Notes under the pieces: model-generated | What the model was told of the DNA's origin: nothing | Database searches by the model: none | What the model saw: the letters and a program-made list of their open reading frames with translations, nothing else | Shown: positions 37,483 through 47,438 of the stretch, one piece after another | Layout of the letters: each line of letters opens with the position of its first letter | How positions within the stretch are numbered: the first letter of the stretch is position 1 | Assembly: GCF_013282745.1 (NCBI RefSeq) | Contig: NZ_CP054044.1 | Coordinates: forward strand, 3,038,001 to 3,102,000 | Direction of reading: 5' to 3' | DNA: 64,000 nucleotides | Source of the DNA: Yersinia bercovieri ATCC 43970 | Lineage (GTDB): Bacteria; Pseudomonadota; Gammaproteobacteria; Enterobacterales; Enterobacteriaceae | Position numbers and translations under genes: made by a program

Positions 37483-39147
37483 TCAATGCGTCTTCGGAAT
37501 AAAGACTGTAAATAGGCTGCCACATGGCGGATTTTCTTCTATCGTAATGGTGCCGCCACTTTGCTGAACATAGGTCGCCACCAGATAGAGACCAATACCG
37601 TGTTCATCGGAGTTTTTAGAGCTGACACCCTGTTCAAATAGGTTATCTTGCCATTGTGGCTCGATACCGCATCCGTGGTCAGCCACCTCCAGAATCAAAT
37701 CGTCACCCTCATCGGACAGGTAGATCTCAATCTGCTTATCACTGTGCGGATTTTTCAAGCTGGCCTCAAAGGCGTTATCCAGTAAATTCCCGATGATGGC
37801 GGCCAGTTCATTCTCGCCAATAGTCGGGGGGAGGTTGCTCAACTGACAACCGGGAACAAAGTTCAAATTCAGCCCTAACTCCCTGGCGCGGTGATATTTA
37901 CCAAACAGTAACGCGGCAATCTGCCGGTTATTGAACGCCGTACGTAGCATATCAATTAGCGCCTGATGGGAGGAAGATTCGGTTTTCACCATCTCCAGCG
38001 CCCGATCAAACTCTTTCATCTGCAGTAGCCCGCTCATGGTTGACATCCAGTTCAGGTGCTCGTGGCGGACAGTGCGCAGATTCTCGACATATTGCTGAAT
38101 CTGGCTGAGCTGAGCACTGAGGGTATGAATATCATCCTGACTACGAAAACTCACCACCCAGCCTTGAAACACCCCCTCTTCCGACCAGATCCCGGCCCGA
38201 TTGGCAATGGTATTTAAGCCATTCAAGGTGCAAAGCTCATCCTGGCGGTTATCGCCAGTTTGATCGAGGAAGAAGTGGTCCGGCGAGACCACCTCACTGA
38301 CTTTACAACCAATCAACTGCTGTGGCGTGGCGGAGATGCGCAGCATTTTACGCGCATTTTGATTGATTGCAGTGATCTTCCCCTCAGGATCAACCGCCAG
38401 TAGCCCTTCAAATACCGCCCCGAACAGCGCCTCTTGCTGGCGTAGCACCCGTGCTATCTCTTTCGGCTCCATCCCCATCATTTGGCGGCGGATATGGTGG
38501 GCAAACAGCCATGACAGCAATAGCAACAGCGCCAGCACGATAATAAATGAGTGGGTGAGGGGCAGTAGGTAGATGAGCCGCCAGTGATCGATTTTACTGA
38601 TCAGGTAACCGAGGGAGACTACCCCAATGATTTTCCCCTGCTCATCGCGGATCGGGGTTTTGGCCCGCATGGCTTCGCCCATCGAACCTTTACCAAAAAT
38701 AATGTAGCTCTCGCCCCTCTCCAGTGCGCCGGGTTTGGTCCACTGCATCGGGTAGCCGATCATCTGCGGATTAGGATGATAAAGACGAATGGATTGGGTA
38801 TCGCCGATCACCAGATAGTCAAGGTCTGAGGTGTTGCCCAATCGGCTGACAATCTGCGCCAACTGCTCTTTATCGCGATGTTTAACCGCACTCACCACTG
38901 AATCCATCGACGCGATAATTTTGGCCTGATTCATTGCAGTTTTACTGACTTGATCCAGCAGATATTGCTCAAAGTTGTGACTGAGGAAGCGATCTAGCGC
39001 ACCGACAAGCAGAATCGAGACGGTAAGTAGCAGGAGAAATATCCGCAGCGGGAAGGCCATATTCTTCAACCGGCTCCAGATGCGACCGCGCCATTTTAAT
39101 TTACCTACTGGGGAATGACTCGGCACACTACTCACCTTAATTAACAT
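37483..39147 (-). CDS. dpiB: Citrate-sensing histidine kinase DpiB (CitA)
   Basis: 554 residues. Membrane helix (about 33-51), periplasmic PASp citrate-binding domain (about 55-190, IRLYHPNP..IGYPMQWTKPGALERGESY), second membrane helix (about 195-215), cytoplasmic PAS domain, then the kinase core with RHEHLNWM (His at 362/364) and ATPase motifs NLLDNAFEAS and EHGIGLYLVA. It senses citrate outside and phosphorylates DpiA. It is divergent from citC across a 456-base AT-rich region. Confidence 0.94.
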   Translation of the reverse strand: MLIKVSSVPSHSPVGKLKWRGRIWSRLKNMAFPLRIFLLLLTVSILLVGALDRFLSHNFEQYLLDQVSKTAMNQAKIIASMDSVVSAVKHRDKEQLAQIVSRLGNTSDLDYLVIGDTQSIRLYHPNPQMIGYPMQWTKPGALERGESYIIFGKGSMGEAMRAKTPIRDEQGKIIGVVSLGYLISKIDHWRLIYLLPLTHSFIIVLALLLLLSWLFAHHIRRQMMGMEPKEIARVLRQQEALFGAVFEGLLAVDPEGKITAINQNARKMLRISATPQQLIGCKVSEVVSPDHFFLDQTGDNRQDELCTLNGLNTIANRAGIWSEEGVFQGWVVSFRSQDDIHTLSAQLSQIQQYVENLRTVRHEHLNWMSTMSGLLQMKEFDRALEMVKTESSSHQALIDMLRTAFNNRQIAALLFGKYHRARELGLNLNFVPGCQLSNLPPTIGENELAAIIGNLLDNAFEASLKNPHSDKQIEIYLSDEGDDLILEVADHGCGIEPQWQDNLFEQGVSSKNSDEHGIGLYLVATYVQQSGGTITIEENPPCGSLFTVFIPKTH

Positions 39148-39603
39148 ATATCTTTCGTATTTGACGTTACAGGGGGGTTAGCGGCACGCATTCACCCGAA
39201 TCAGTTACTTGAGTAAATGATTCGGGGTTCGTTTGCTTGCAGCCTACCTGCCACGCCAAAAACTTTGGATACTAAAAACACTGGCGCTAACATAAGTCAA
39301 TTTAGGTAATAATTAAATAGCTAAGAGAAATAAAAATATATATTAATAATTAAGAAAATTAAAACCATTAAATAACTTATATTTACTATCTTATATGTGA
39401 AATAGGTCAATTAATCACGCTATTTTTATGTTTAGCATGTGCTCGTCAATTAATTCTAATTAAAAACAGACTGGAGTTATCTTATTTCACATTGTTGTTT
39501 TTATGTGAATTCTTTATTTGAAGAGTGAACATTAAGTTATTTAATCCCAAGCATTTAACTTGTCACTTATTTGTTATGTAAACGTTATAGCAGAGAGTCA
39601 ATT
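39148..39603. promoter_or_regulatory. Divergent dpiB-citC control region
   Basis: No gene is seen. The region is very AT-rich, as expected for CitB/DpiA binding between the divergent operons. A CRP-like half-conserved site (TGTGA 39396-39400, six bases, TCAAT) is a weak candidate. I could not assign promoters with confidence. Confidence 0.45.
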
Positions 39604-40680
39604 ATGGATGTGGTATTTAGCCGAATTAATCGTTCAGAGCATCAGCAGATTGCAGAAATAACCCGCTTCTTGCGTGTTAACGATCTGAATATAGATACCA
39701 CTGTCGACGTATTTATTACCGTCAGTCGCAATGAAAAATTGGTGGCCTGCGGTGGCATTGCGGGCAATATTATCAAGTGTGTGGCCATCAGTGAGGAGGT
39801 TCGGGGAGAGGGCCTGGCGCTGACACTAGCAACCGAGCTGGTCAACTTAGCTTATGAACGCCACCACAGCCATCTGTTTATCTATACCAAAACGAAAAAT
39901 GAGAGCCTATTTAAAGATTGTGGCTTTTATCCGATAGCGAATGTACCTGGCATTGTGGTGCTAATGGAAAATAGCGCCTGCCGTTTGCAGCGCTATGCCA
40001 GGCAATTAAGCCAATTACATCAGCCAGGGCAAAAAATTGGCAGCATCGTGATGAATGCCAACCCATTTACCCGTGGACATCAATATTTAGTGCGCCAAGC
40101 TGCGGCGCAGTGTGATTGGTTACATCTGTTTTTAGTGAAAGAAGATAATTCACGTTTTCCTTATAGCGACCGGCTGCAATTAGTGCTCGATGGCACACAA
40201 GATATTGCTAATCTCACGGTACACCCCGGTTCGGAATATATGATCTCCCGCGCCACATTCCCCTGTTATTTCATTAAAGACCAAGGTGTGGCGGATGACT
40301 GCTATACCGAAATCGATCTGAAAATATTCCGCCAATATTTAGCGCCGGCGCTGGGCGTGACTCACCGCTTTGTGGGAACAGAGCCATTTTGTACCGTGAC
40401 CGCCAAATATAACCACGATATGGGTTACTGGCTGGAAACACCGGCATTGCCATTTCCCCCGATCTCACTGGTGGAGATTGAGCGCCTTAAATATCACAAC
40501 ACCGCCATTTCCGCCTCTTGGGTGCGCAAATTATTAGCGCAGGGAGACGCTGACACTATTCGCAAACTGGTTCCGCCTGCCACCTGCCACTACTTACAGC
40601 GACTACTAGCCCAGCGCGGGCAAAAGGCGGCCAGTAGTGAGAAAAGCGCCTTGCCCGCAAAGAATCCAGCCCTGTTTTAG
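39604..40680 (+). CDS. citC: [Citrate (pro-3S)-lyase] ligase CitC
   Basis: 358 residues. CitC acetylates the phosphoribosyl-dephospho-CoA thiol on CitD using acetate and ATP, activating citrate lyase. An N-terminal GNAT-like acetyltransferase part is followed by a nucleotidyltransferase domain with GSIVMNANPFTRGHQYLVRQA (HxGH-like) and, near the end, NTAISASWVRKLL. ATG 39604 follows AGAGAG. It is the first gene of citCDEFXGT. Confidence 0.94.
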   Translation: MDVVFSRINRSEHQQIAEITRFLRVNDLNIDTTVDVFITVSRNEKLVACGGIAGNIIKCVAISEEVRGEGLALTLATELVNLAYERHHSHLFIYTKTKNESLFKDCGFYPIANVPGIVVLMENSACRLQRYARQLSQLHQPGQKIGSIVMNANPFTRGHQYLVRQAAAQCDWLHLFLVKEDNSRFPYSDRLQLVLDGTQDIANLTVHPGSEYMISRATFPCYFIKDQGVADDCYTEIDLKIFRQYLAPALGVTHRFVGTEPFCTVTAKYNHDMGYWLETPALPFPPISLVEIERLKYHNTAISASWVRKLLAQGDADTIRKLVPPATCHYLQRLLAQRGQKAASSEKSALPAKNPALF

Positions 40681-40776
40681 TCGATTGATATGGGTCGATA
40701 AAGCAGGGCGCAAAGATAGGTACTGATACGTCAGTCAGAAGCCACTGAATTTGAAGATAAGTTAATCAGGTGAAAC

Positions 40777-41070
40777 ATGAAAATTATCAGAGAGGCCGTC
40801 GCCGGAACACTGGAGTCGAGCGACGTCATGGTGCGTATCGCGCCATTAAATCCACCGGAAATAGACCTGCAAATTCACAGCAGTGTGGATAAACAGTTTG
40901 GTGAGGCCATTCGCTACAGCGTCCTGGCGTTACTGGAGCAGCATCAGGTCACTGGGGTGCAACTGATTATTGATGATAAAGGCGCACTGGATTGCGTTTT
41001 GCAGGCACGACTTGAAACCGCGCTACTCAGGGCCTGCGATGAAAAAATTCTGCCATGGAGAGCGCAGTGA
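40777..41070 (+). CDS. citD: Citrate lyase acyl carrier protein (gamma subunit) CitD
   Basis: 97 residues. CitD carries the phosphoribosyl-dephospho-CoA group on a conserved serine near the N terminus, in [13 protein letters not shown] (Ser14/15). It forms the core of the lyase complex with CitE and CitF. Its stop overlaps the citE start (TGATG). Confidence 0.94.
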   Translation: MKIIREAVAGTLESSDVMVRIAPLNPPEIDLQIHSSVDKQFGEAIRYSVLALLEQHQVTGVQLIIDDKGALDCVLQARLETALLRACDEKILPWRAQ

Positions 41071-41963
41071 TGAAAACTGAAATGAAAAATAGAATGCGCC
41101 GCAGCATGTTGTTCGTCCCCGGTGCCAATGCCGCCATGGTGAGTAATTCCTTTATTTATCAGGCAGATGCGCTGATGTTTGATCTGGAAGACTCGGTTAT
41201 CCTGCGCGAAAAAGATGCCGCCCGCCGCTTGGTTTATCACGCCTTACAACACCCGCTTTATCAAGATGTGGAAACCATTGTGCGGGTCAATGCGTTGGAC
41301 TCCGCTTATGGGCTGGCGGATTTGGAGGCGGTGGTGCGCGGTGGGGCCGATATCGTGCGCTTGCCGAAAACCGATAGCGCGAAAGATGTGGAGGATATGG
41401 CGCGGGAGATCAGCCGTATCGAGTTGGAGTGTGGCCGCGAAGTGGGTAGCACGGGCCTGTTGGCAGCCATTGAGTCAGCGCAGGGGATCACACAGGCGCT
41501 GGCCATTGCCCAGGCATCTGAGCGGCTGATGGGGATAGCCCTCGGGGCGGAGGATTATGTCCGCAACTTGCGCACCGAGCGCTCAGCAGAAGGCATTGAA
41601 CTGCTGTTTGCGCGCTGTTCAATTTTACAGGCCGCCCGCGCGGTGGGGATTCAGGCTTTCGACACCGTCTATTCCGATGCCAATAACGAGGCCGGTTTCT
41701 TGCAGGAAGCGGCGCTGATCAAGCAGTTGGGTTTTGATGGCAAATCGCTGATTAACCCACGGCAAATCGAACTGTTACACAACCTCTATGCCCCGACCGA
41801 AAAAGAAGTTCGCCATGCGCAGGCGGTGGTCGATGCCGCCACGGCAGCGGAAGCCGAAGGGCGCGGGGTGGTCTCCCTGAACGGCAAGATGGTGGATAGC
41901 CCGGTGATTGAGCGGGCGCGGTTGGTTTTGCAACGTGCAGTCAGCGGTTTGCGTGAGGAATAG
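41070..41963 (+). CDS. citE: Citrate lyase beta subunit CitE
   Basis: 297 residues, HpcH/HpaI aldolase family. CitE cleaves citryl-ACP to oxaloacetate and acetyl-ACP. Typical blocks are [43 protein letters not shown] and GAEDYVRNL; the acidic residues bind Mg. ATG 41070 is preferred to ATG 41055, since it overlaps the citD stop and has GGAGAG upstream. Confidence 0.94.
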   Translation: MKTEMKNRMRRSMLFVPGANAAMVSNSFIYQADALMFDLEDSVILREKDAARRLVYHALQHPLYQDVETIVRVNALDSAYGLADLEAVVRGGADIVRLPKTDSAKDVEDMAREISRIELECGREVGSTGLLAAIESAQGITQALAIAQASERLMGIALGAEDYVRNLRTERSAEGIELLFARCSILQAARAVGIQAFDTVYSDANNEAGFLQEAALIKQLGFDGKSLINPRQIELLHNLYAPTEKEVRHAQAVVDAATAAEAEGRGVVSLNGKMVDSPVIERARLVLQRAVSGLREE

Positions 41964-41966
41964 AAG

Positions 41967-43502
41967 ATGAATAGGCAACAACGAGTAGAAAGCTTAACTC
42001 TCCGTCAGGACAATGGCCCGGCGTATCAGTTGTATCAAAACGCCTCTAAAGCCAATTTGCAGGCGCAAAAACCCCGTGACATCAAGATGTGCGATTCCGT
42101 GGAGCAGGCGATCCGCCGTTCAGGGCTGCAAGATGGCATGACTATCTCCTTCCACCATGCCTTCCGTGCCGGCGATTTAACCTTGAATCTGGTGATGGAT
42201 GCCATCGCCGCCATGGGGTTCAAAAATCTGCGCCTGGCCTCCAGCTCCCTGAGCGACTGCCATTCACCGCTGGTGGATCATATCCGCAATGGCGTGGTCA
42301 GCGAGATCTACACCTCCGGAATGCGCGGGCCACTGGCAGAGGAGGTGTCGCGCGGATTATTAGGTAAACCGGTACAAGTCCACTCCCACGGTGGGCGGGT
42401 TAACCTGATTGAATCCGGCGAGCTGACCATTGATGTCGCCTTTATCGGCGTGCCCGCTTGTGACGAATTCGGCAATACCAATGGTGTTGGTCAAAGCAAG
42501 GATTTTAGCGGTAACGCCTGTTGCGGCTCTTTGGGCTACGCCAGAGTAGATGCCGAATATGCCGATTGTGTGGTGCTGCTGACCGAAGCCGTGGTGGCTT
42601 ATCCCCATCACCCCGCCAGCATTACGCAGGATCAGGTTGATTTGATTGTTCAGGTTGAAAAAGTGGGTGATGCCGACAAGATCGGCGCTGATACCACCCG
42701 CATGACATCCAATCCCCGCGAATTACTCATTGCCCGGCGTGCCGCTGAGGTTATCGCCGGATCGGGCTATTTTGTTGATGGATTTTCACTGCAAACCGGC
42801 ACTGGCGGGGCATCATTGGCCGTTACCCGTTTTCTTGAGGACAAAATGCTGCGGCGCAAAATTACCGCAGGTTTTGCCCTGGGCGGCATCACCTCAACCA
42901 TGGTGGAACTCCATGAGAAGGGGCTGATTACCAAGTTGCTGGATGTGCAAAGTTTCGATCGCCAAGCCGCCGCCTCGCTGGCCCGCAATCCACGTCATAT
43001 TGAAATCAGCGCTAATCAGTACGCCAATTTCAGCTCAAAAGGGGCGTCAGTCGATCGGCTGGATGTGGTGGTGCTCAGTGCGCTGGAAATTGACATCGGT
43101 TTTAACGTCAATGTGCTGACCGGCTCGGACGGCGTATTGCGCGGTGCTTCCGGTGGTCACTGTGATACGGCGGTCGCGGCGCGTCTTTCGATTATCGTCG
43201 CGCCACTGGTTCGTGGGCGCATCCCAACACTGGTGAATAACGTGACCACCTGTGTCACCCCTGGTTCCAGCATCGATATTTTAGTGACCGATCACGGTAT
43301 TGCGGTCAATCCGGCTCGGCCTGAGCTGGCAGAGCGCTTGCAGCAAGCGGGGTTGCCGGTGGTGAGTATCGATTGGCTCTATCAGCGCGCGTTGATTCTG
43401 ACCGGGGTGCCGCAGCCCATCAAGTTCACTGATCGCGTGGTGGCGGTGGTGCGTTACCGCGACGGTTCAGTGATTGATGTTGTGCATCAGATAGAGGAGT
43501 AG
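41967..43502 (+). CDS. citF: Citrate lyase alpha subunit CitF (citrate:acetyl-ACP transferase)
   Basis: 511 residues, CoA-transferase-like. CitF exchanges the acetyl group on CitD for citrate. Recognisable blocks are ISFHHAFRAGDLTLN, VHSHGGRVNLIESGEL, GVPACDEFGNTNG and GGHCDTAVAARLSI. It starts three bases after citE with AGGAA before the ATG. Confidence 0.95.
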   Translation: MNRQQRVESLTLRQDNGPAYQLYQNASKANLQAQKPRDIKMCDSVEQAIRRSGLQDGMTISFHHAFRAGDLTLNLVMDAIAAMGFKNLRLASSSLSDCHSPLVDHIRNGVVSEIYTSGMRGPLAEEVSRGLLGKPVQVHSHGGRVNLIESGELTIDVAFIGVPACDEFGNTNGVGQSKDFSGNACCGSLGYARVDAEYADCVVLLTEAVVAYPHHPASITQDQVDLIVQVEKVGDADKIGADTTRMTSNPRELLIARRAAEVIAGSGYFVDGFSLQTGTGGASLAVTRFLEDKMLRRKITAGFALGGITSTMVELHEKGLITKLLDVQSFDRQAAASLARNPRHIEISANQYANFSSKGASVDRLDVVVLSALEIDIGFNVNVLTGSDGVLRGASGGHCDTAVAARLSIIVAPLVRGRIPTLVNNVTTCVTPGSSIDILVTDHGIAVNPARPELAERLQQAGLPVVSIDWLYQRALILTGVPQPIKFTDRVVAVVRYRDGSVIDVVHQIEE

Positions 43503-43505
43503 GCG

Positions 43506-44054
43506 ATGAATACGCTCTCTCCCGCACTCGCTGCCAATCGGCCCATTAGTCTGCCGGAGTTGCTCACCAGTCGTGAATCCCGCCAGAACCGACAACAACT
43601 CTGGCTGGCGCGCCATCAGGTGAGCTTGATTTCACTCACCCTGGTGGCACCCGGCGCGGTGAAAGATAACCCTTTGACGCGCAAGCTGTTTGCCCTGGCA
43701 TGGCAGGCGATCACCACCTTGAGTCAACAGCAGCGTTGGCCGGTGTTGCAGCAAGAGGTCTTTCCGCTACCGACCGGCTGCGAAGGTTTGATAGCCGTTG
43801 ATTTGCCTGCTGAGCAGGTGAAGGATGCGGCACTGCTCCTTGAGCTTAAGCATCCGCAGGGTCGGTTATGGGATATCGATGTGCTCGATGCGACCGGCCA
43901 GATCCTGTCACGCCGTGATGTTGGCTTGCCGCCGCGCCGCTGCCTGTTGTGTCACCGCCCCGCCAATGTGTGTGGTCGGGCGCAAACACACAGCATCAAC
44001 GAACTACTGGCTCAGATGGAGTTGATGCTCAATGCCACAACTGCAACGCACTGA
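43506..44054 (+). CDS. citX: Apo-citrate lyase phosphoribosyl-dephospho-CoA transferase CitX
   Basis: 182 residues. CitX attaches the prosthetic group precursor to the CitD serine. Family marks are [20 protein letters not shown] near the start and [22 protein letters not shown] near the end (cysteine/histidine rich). It starts three bases after citF and overlaps citG by 23 bases. Confidence 0.92.
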   Translation: MNTLSPALAANRPISLPELLTSRESRQNRQQLWLARHQVSLISLTLVAPGAVKDNPLTRKLFALAWQAITTLSQQQRWPVLQQEVFPLPTGCEGLIAVDLPAEQVKDAALLLELKHPQGRLWDIDVLDATGQILSRRDVGLPPRRCLLCHRPANVCGRAQTHSINELLAQMELMLNATTATH

Positions 44055-44967
44055 CGAGAGGGCGACATCATCCCCCTCAGTGCTGGCTGGCGGGGTTTCT
44101 GGATTCTCAACCTACTGGGGCGGGCTGGCGTATCGGGCGATGTTGACCGAGGTCAACTTGACGCCGAAGCCCGGTTTAGTCGATCGCTGCAACTGCGGCG
44201 CACATAAGGATATGGCGCTAATCGACTTTTATCACAGCGCCGATGCGATTGCGCCATGGCTACCGCGCTTTATTGAGCATGGCATCAACCATCACCATGT
44301 GCTGGGGCAGGCGGCACTGAACAGTTTGCGCCCACTGGGGCTGGCGTGTGAAAACAGCATGTTTCGCGCCACTGGCGGCGTCAATACCCATAAAGGCACG
44401 GTTTTCTCGTTGGGATTGATCTGCTGCGCACTGGGGCGGCTGCAGGCCCGCGCTGAACAGATCAATGCTGATGCGGTTTGCCACGAGGCTGCAAGCCTCT
44501 GCTGTGGGCTGACACAACGCGAGCTGTGCCAGTCAAACCCACAGCAAACTGCGGGGCAGCGACTGTTCTATCAACATGGCCTGACCGGCGCACGTGGCGA
44601 GGCTGAGTCTGGCTTCGCCACCGTATTGACCCATGCCTTACCGGCGTATCAGCGCTTATTAGCTGCCGGTACGCCACCTGACCACGCCCTATTGCACACC
44701 TTGCTGATTTTGATCTCCGTCAATCGCGATACCAATGTGGTCTCCCGCGGCGGTATGGCGGGGCTGCAGTGGCTACAACAACAGGCGACGGAAATTCTGA
44801 CTTCACTCTCACCGGCAGGGATGGGTGACCCACTCAGCCAGCGGCGGGTGCAAGAGTTTGACGCCCAATGTATCGCCCGCAACCTAAGCCCCGGCGGCAG
44901 TGCTGACCTGCTGATCTTGACCTGGTTGCTGGCGCAGTTCCCTCATCATCCCTCTCACAAAAAATAA
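44032..44967 (+). CDS. citG: Triphosphoribosyl-dephospho-CoA synthase CitG
   Basis: 311 residues. CitG makes the prosthetic group precursor from ATP and dephospho-CoA. Conserved blocks are [35 protein letters not shown] and INRDTNV-like [13 protein letters not shown]. The ATG lies inside citX with GGAG nine bases before it, so it is translationally coupled. In E. coli CitX and CitG are also separate proteins. Confidence 0.93.
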   Translation: MPQLQRTDERATSSPSVLAGGVSGFSTYWGGLAYRAMLTEVNLTPKPGLVDRCNCGAHKDMALIDFYHSADAIAPWLPRFIEHGINHHHVLGQAALNSLRPLGLACENSMFRATGGVNTHKGTVFSLGLICCALGRLQARAEQINADAVCHEAASLCCGLTQRELCQSNPQQTAGQRLFYQHGLTGARGEAESGFATVLTHALPAYQRLLAAGTPPDHALLHTLLILISVNRDTNVVSRGGMAGLQWLQQQATEILTSLSPAGMGDPLSQRRVQEFDAQCIARNLSPGGSADLLILTWLLAQFPHHPSHKK

Positions 44968-44991
44968 TAACGGTGTTATAGGAGTCTCTTT

Positions 44992-46455
44992 ATGTTGAAG
45001 TCGCAAGAGAAATTATGGAAAGCGCTCGCCCCCTTTGTGGTGCTGGCCATTCTGCTGCTGATCCCGACCCCGGAAGGAATGCCCCCTCAAGCCTGGCGCT
45101 ATTTCGCGATTTTTGTCGCCATGATTGTGGGGATGATTTTAGAGCCGATTCCCGCCACGGCGATCAGTTTTATCGCGGTGACTATCTGTGTGCTCAGCTC
45201 TGACTGGGTGCTATTTAGCGCCGCAGAAGTGGCAGATGCTGGTTTTAATGGCGGCAAAGAGTCACTGAAATGGGGGCTGGCAGGGTTCTCCAGTACCACC
45301 GTCTGGCTGGTATTCGGCGCATTTATCTTTGCTCTCGGCTATGAAGCCACCGGACTGGGCCGCAGGATAGCCCTGTTTATGGTTAAATTTATGGGCAAGC
45401 GCACCCTGACACTGGGTTATGCCATTGTCATCATCGATATTCTGCTGGCCCCTTTCACACCATCGAATACCGCCCGTACGGGTGGCACCGTGTTCCCGGT
45501 GGTGAAAAACCTGCCGCCGCTGTTCGATTCATTCCCCAATGATCCATCATCACGGCGCATTGGTGGATATCTGATGTGGATGATGGTGATCGGCACCAGT
45601 ATCAGCTCCTCGATGTTTGTGACCGGCGCGGCACCTAATGTGTTGGGTATTGAGTTTGTGAATAAGATAGCTGGCGTCCATATCGGTTGGATGCAGTGGT
45701 TCTTGGCATTCTTACCTGTTGGGTTAATTTTGCTGATCGTGGCACCCTGGCTCTCTTATGTGCTGTATAAACCCGGCGTGACAAAAAGTAATGAAGTGGC
45801 GGCCTGGGCGCAAACAGCACTGAATGAGATGGGGGCGCTGACTCGCAAAGAGATGATTCTGATAGGTTTAGTCTTGCTAAGCCTGTGTCTATGGGTATTT
45901 GGCGGCGCATTCATTGATGCGACAGCCGTCGGCTTGCTGGCCGTATCCCTCATGTTGGCGCTGCATGTGGTGTCATGGAAAGATATCACCAAATACTCCA
46001 GCGCCTGGAATACCTTGGTTAACCTGGCAACCCTGGTGGTGATGGCCAATGGCCTGACCCGTTCCGGCTTCATTGATTGGTTTGCTAACACCATGAGCAC
46101 CCATCTGGATGGTTTCTCACCGACAATTACGGTGGTAGCGCTGGTATTGGTGTTCTACTTCTCTCACTATCTATTTGCCAGTTTGTCTGCTCACACCGCC
46201 ACCATGCTGCCGGTTATTTTGGCGGTAGGTAAAGGTTTGAGTGGTGTACCGATGGAGCATTTATCTATGCTGCTGGTGCTCTCCATCGGGATCATGGGGG
46301 TGCTGACCCCTTACGCCACCGGCCCTGGTGTGATTATCTATGGCTGCGGTTATGTGAAATCGAAAGATTATTGGCGGTTGGGCGGGATCATGGGCGTGTT
46401 CTATATCACCATGCTGTTGTTGGTCGGCTGGCCAATCATGAGTCTGTGGTACTGA
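44992..46455 (+). CDS. citT: Citrate:succinate antiporter CitT
   Basis: 487 residues with about 12 membrane helices, DASS family. CitT brings citrate in and exports succinate during citrate fermentation. Blocks such as LAPFTPSNTARTGGTVFPVVKNLP and YATGPGVIIYGCGYV are typical. It is last in the cit operon and followed by a terminator. The length equals that of E. coli CitT. Confidence 0.94.
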   Translation: MLKSQEKLWKALAPFVVLAILLLIPTPEGMPPQAWRYFAIFVAMIVGMILEPIPATAISFIAVTICVLSSDWVLFSAAEVADAGFNGGKESLKWGLAGFSSTTVWLVFGAFIFALGYEATGLGRRIALFMVKFMGKRTLTLGYAIVIIDILLAPFTPSNTARTGGTVFPVVKNLPPLFDSFPNDPSSRRIGGYLMWMMVIGTSISSSMFVTGAAPNVLGIEFVNKIAGVHIGWMQWFLAFLPVGLILLIVAPWLSYVLYKPGVTKSNEVAAWAQTALNEMGALTRKEMILIGLVLLSLCLWVFGGAFIDATAVGLLAVSLMLALHVVSWKDITKYSSAWNTLVNLATLVVMANGLTRSGFIDWFANTMSTHLDGFSPTITVVALVLVFYFSHYLFASLSAHTATMLPVILAVGKGLSGVPMEHLSMLLVLSIGIMGVLTPYATGPGVIIYGCGYVKSKDYWRLGGIMGVFYITMLLLVGWPIMSLWY

Positions 46456-46479
46456 TTTAAGCCTCTGTGCTGAGTTAAC

Positions 46480-46516
46480 ACCCTGTCCCAATATATGTTA
46501 CCTCATTGGGCAGGGT
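46480..46516 (+). terminator. Terminator of the cit operon
   Basis: ACCCTG-T-CCCAAT pairs with ATTGGG-CAGGGT (about 46480-46516) with one bulged base and then TTCTAATATT, 25 bases after the citT stop. Confidence 0.65.
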
Positions 46517-46585
46517 TCTAATATTGTGATGGCGAAGGTTACCGACTACTATAAAGCCGATGAATCAATAGGATTAGGATAACCA

Positions 46586-47329
46586 GTGACGTCGGTCTTT
46601 ATCCGTAACTTTACCTTCGCCGCACTGCCCGCCAGCGGTTTGAATGGTCAGCCACTGTTTCACGGACTGCTGGCGAAATGTGACTTTGATGTCAATGAAT
46701 ACCGGGATGAACTCTTTGCTGTCTATGGCATTGCGTTTCCTGGCAGCTTGCACAAGGCCGTGAGTCAACGGCGTGCTGAATATCTGGCCGGGCGCTTTGT
46801 GGCCCGCCAAGTTCTGAATATGCTAGAAATCCGAGACTACCCACTGGTCAATGGGCTGGATCGTGCACCCCAGTGGCCCCCCGGCCTGATTGGGAGCATC
46901 AGCCATAATCGCCAACGCGCTCTATGCACGGCTCAAATCATCACTCCTACAGTGGAGCCATTAACGGCAAGCCGCCATGGCATTGGGCTGGATATCGAAG
47001 GGCTGATCCCTGTTGAGCGGGCGAAAGATTTATGGCCCGGCATTCTCAGTGAGGAGGAGTACCGCAACTCTCAGGAAGGCCCGCTGCCTTTCAACCATTT
47101 GCTGACGTTAGCTTTTTCAGCCAAAGAGAGCTTATTCAAAGCAGTATATCCGCAACTGGGTCGCTATTTTGACTTTCTCGAGGCGCGGCTTATTAGCTAT
47201 TCGCTACTCTCTGGGCGTTTTGAATTGCAACTATTACGGGGCTTAAGTGATGATTTCCCCGCAGGCCGCTGTTTTACCGGCTGTTTCACCGTTAGCGACA
47301 GTGATATTCAAACACTTATTGCTTATTAA
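46586..47329 (+). CDS. 4'-phosphopantetheinyl transferase, EntD-like
   Basis: 247 residues. It transfers phosphopantetheine from CoA to a carrier protein serine. It has RRAEYLAGRFVAR, GSISHNRQRALC, the Mg-binding GIGLDIEG (GVDIE-like) and FSAKESLFKA motifs of the EntD/Sfp group. The start is GTG 46586 with AGGA ahead. No peptide or polyketide synthase is nearby, so the carrier protein is unknown. Citrate lyase CitD uses a different prosthetic group and route, so a link to the neighbouring cit operon is unlikely. Confidence 0.88.
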   Translation: MTSVFIRNFTFAALPASGLNGQPLFHGLLAKCDFDVNEYRDELFAVYGIAFPGSLHKAVSQRRAEYLAGRFVARQVLNMLEIRDYPLVNGLDRAPQWPPGLIGSISHNRQRALCTAQIITPTVEPLTASRHGIGLDIEGLIPVERAKDLWPGILSEEEYRNSQEGPLPFNHLLTLAFSAKESLFKAVYPQLGRYFDFLEARLISYSLLSGRFELQLLRGLSDDFPAGRCFTGCFTVSDSDIQTLIAY

Positions 47330-47438
47330 TATTGATGCTATCGATTTATAAAATAAGTTCTCAGAATTTAAAATTGGAAATTTTAATATAGATATACTAA
47401 ATCTTTTTCTACCAGCCATATTTATCTGATAGGAAATC

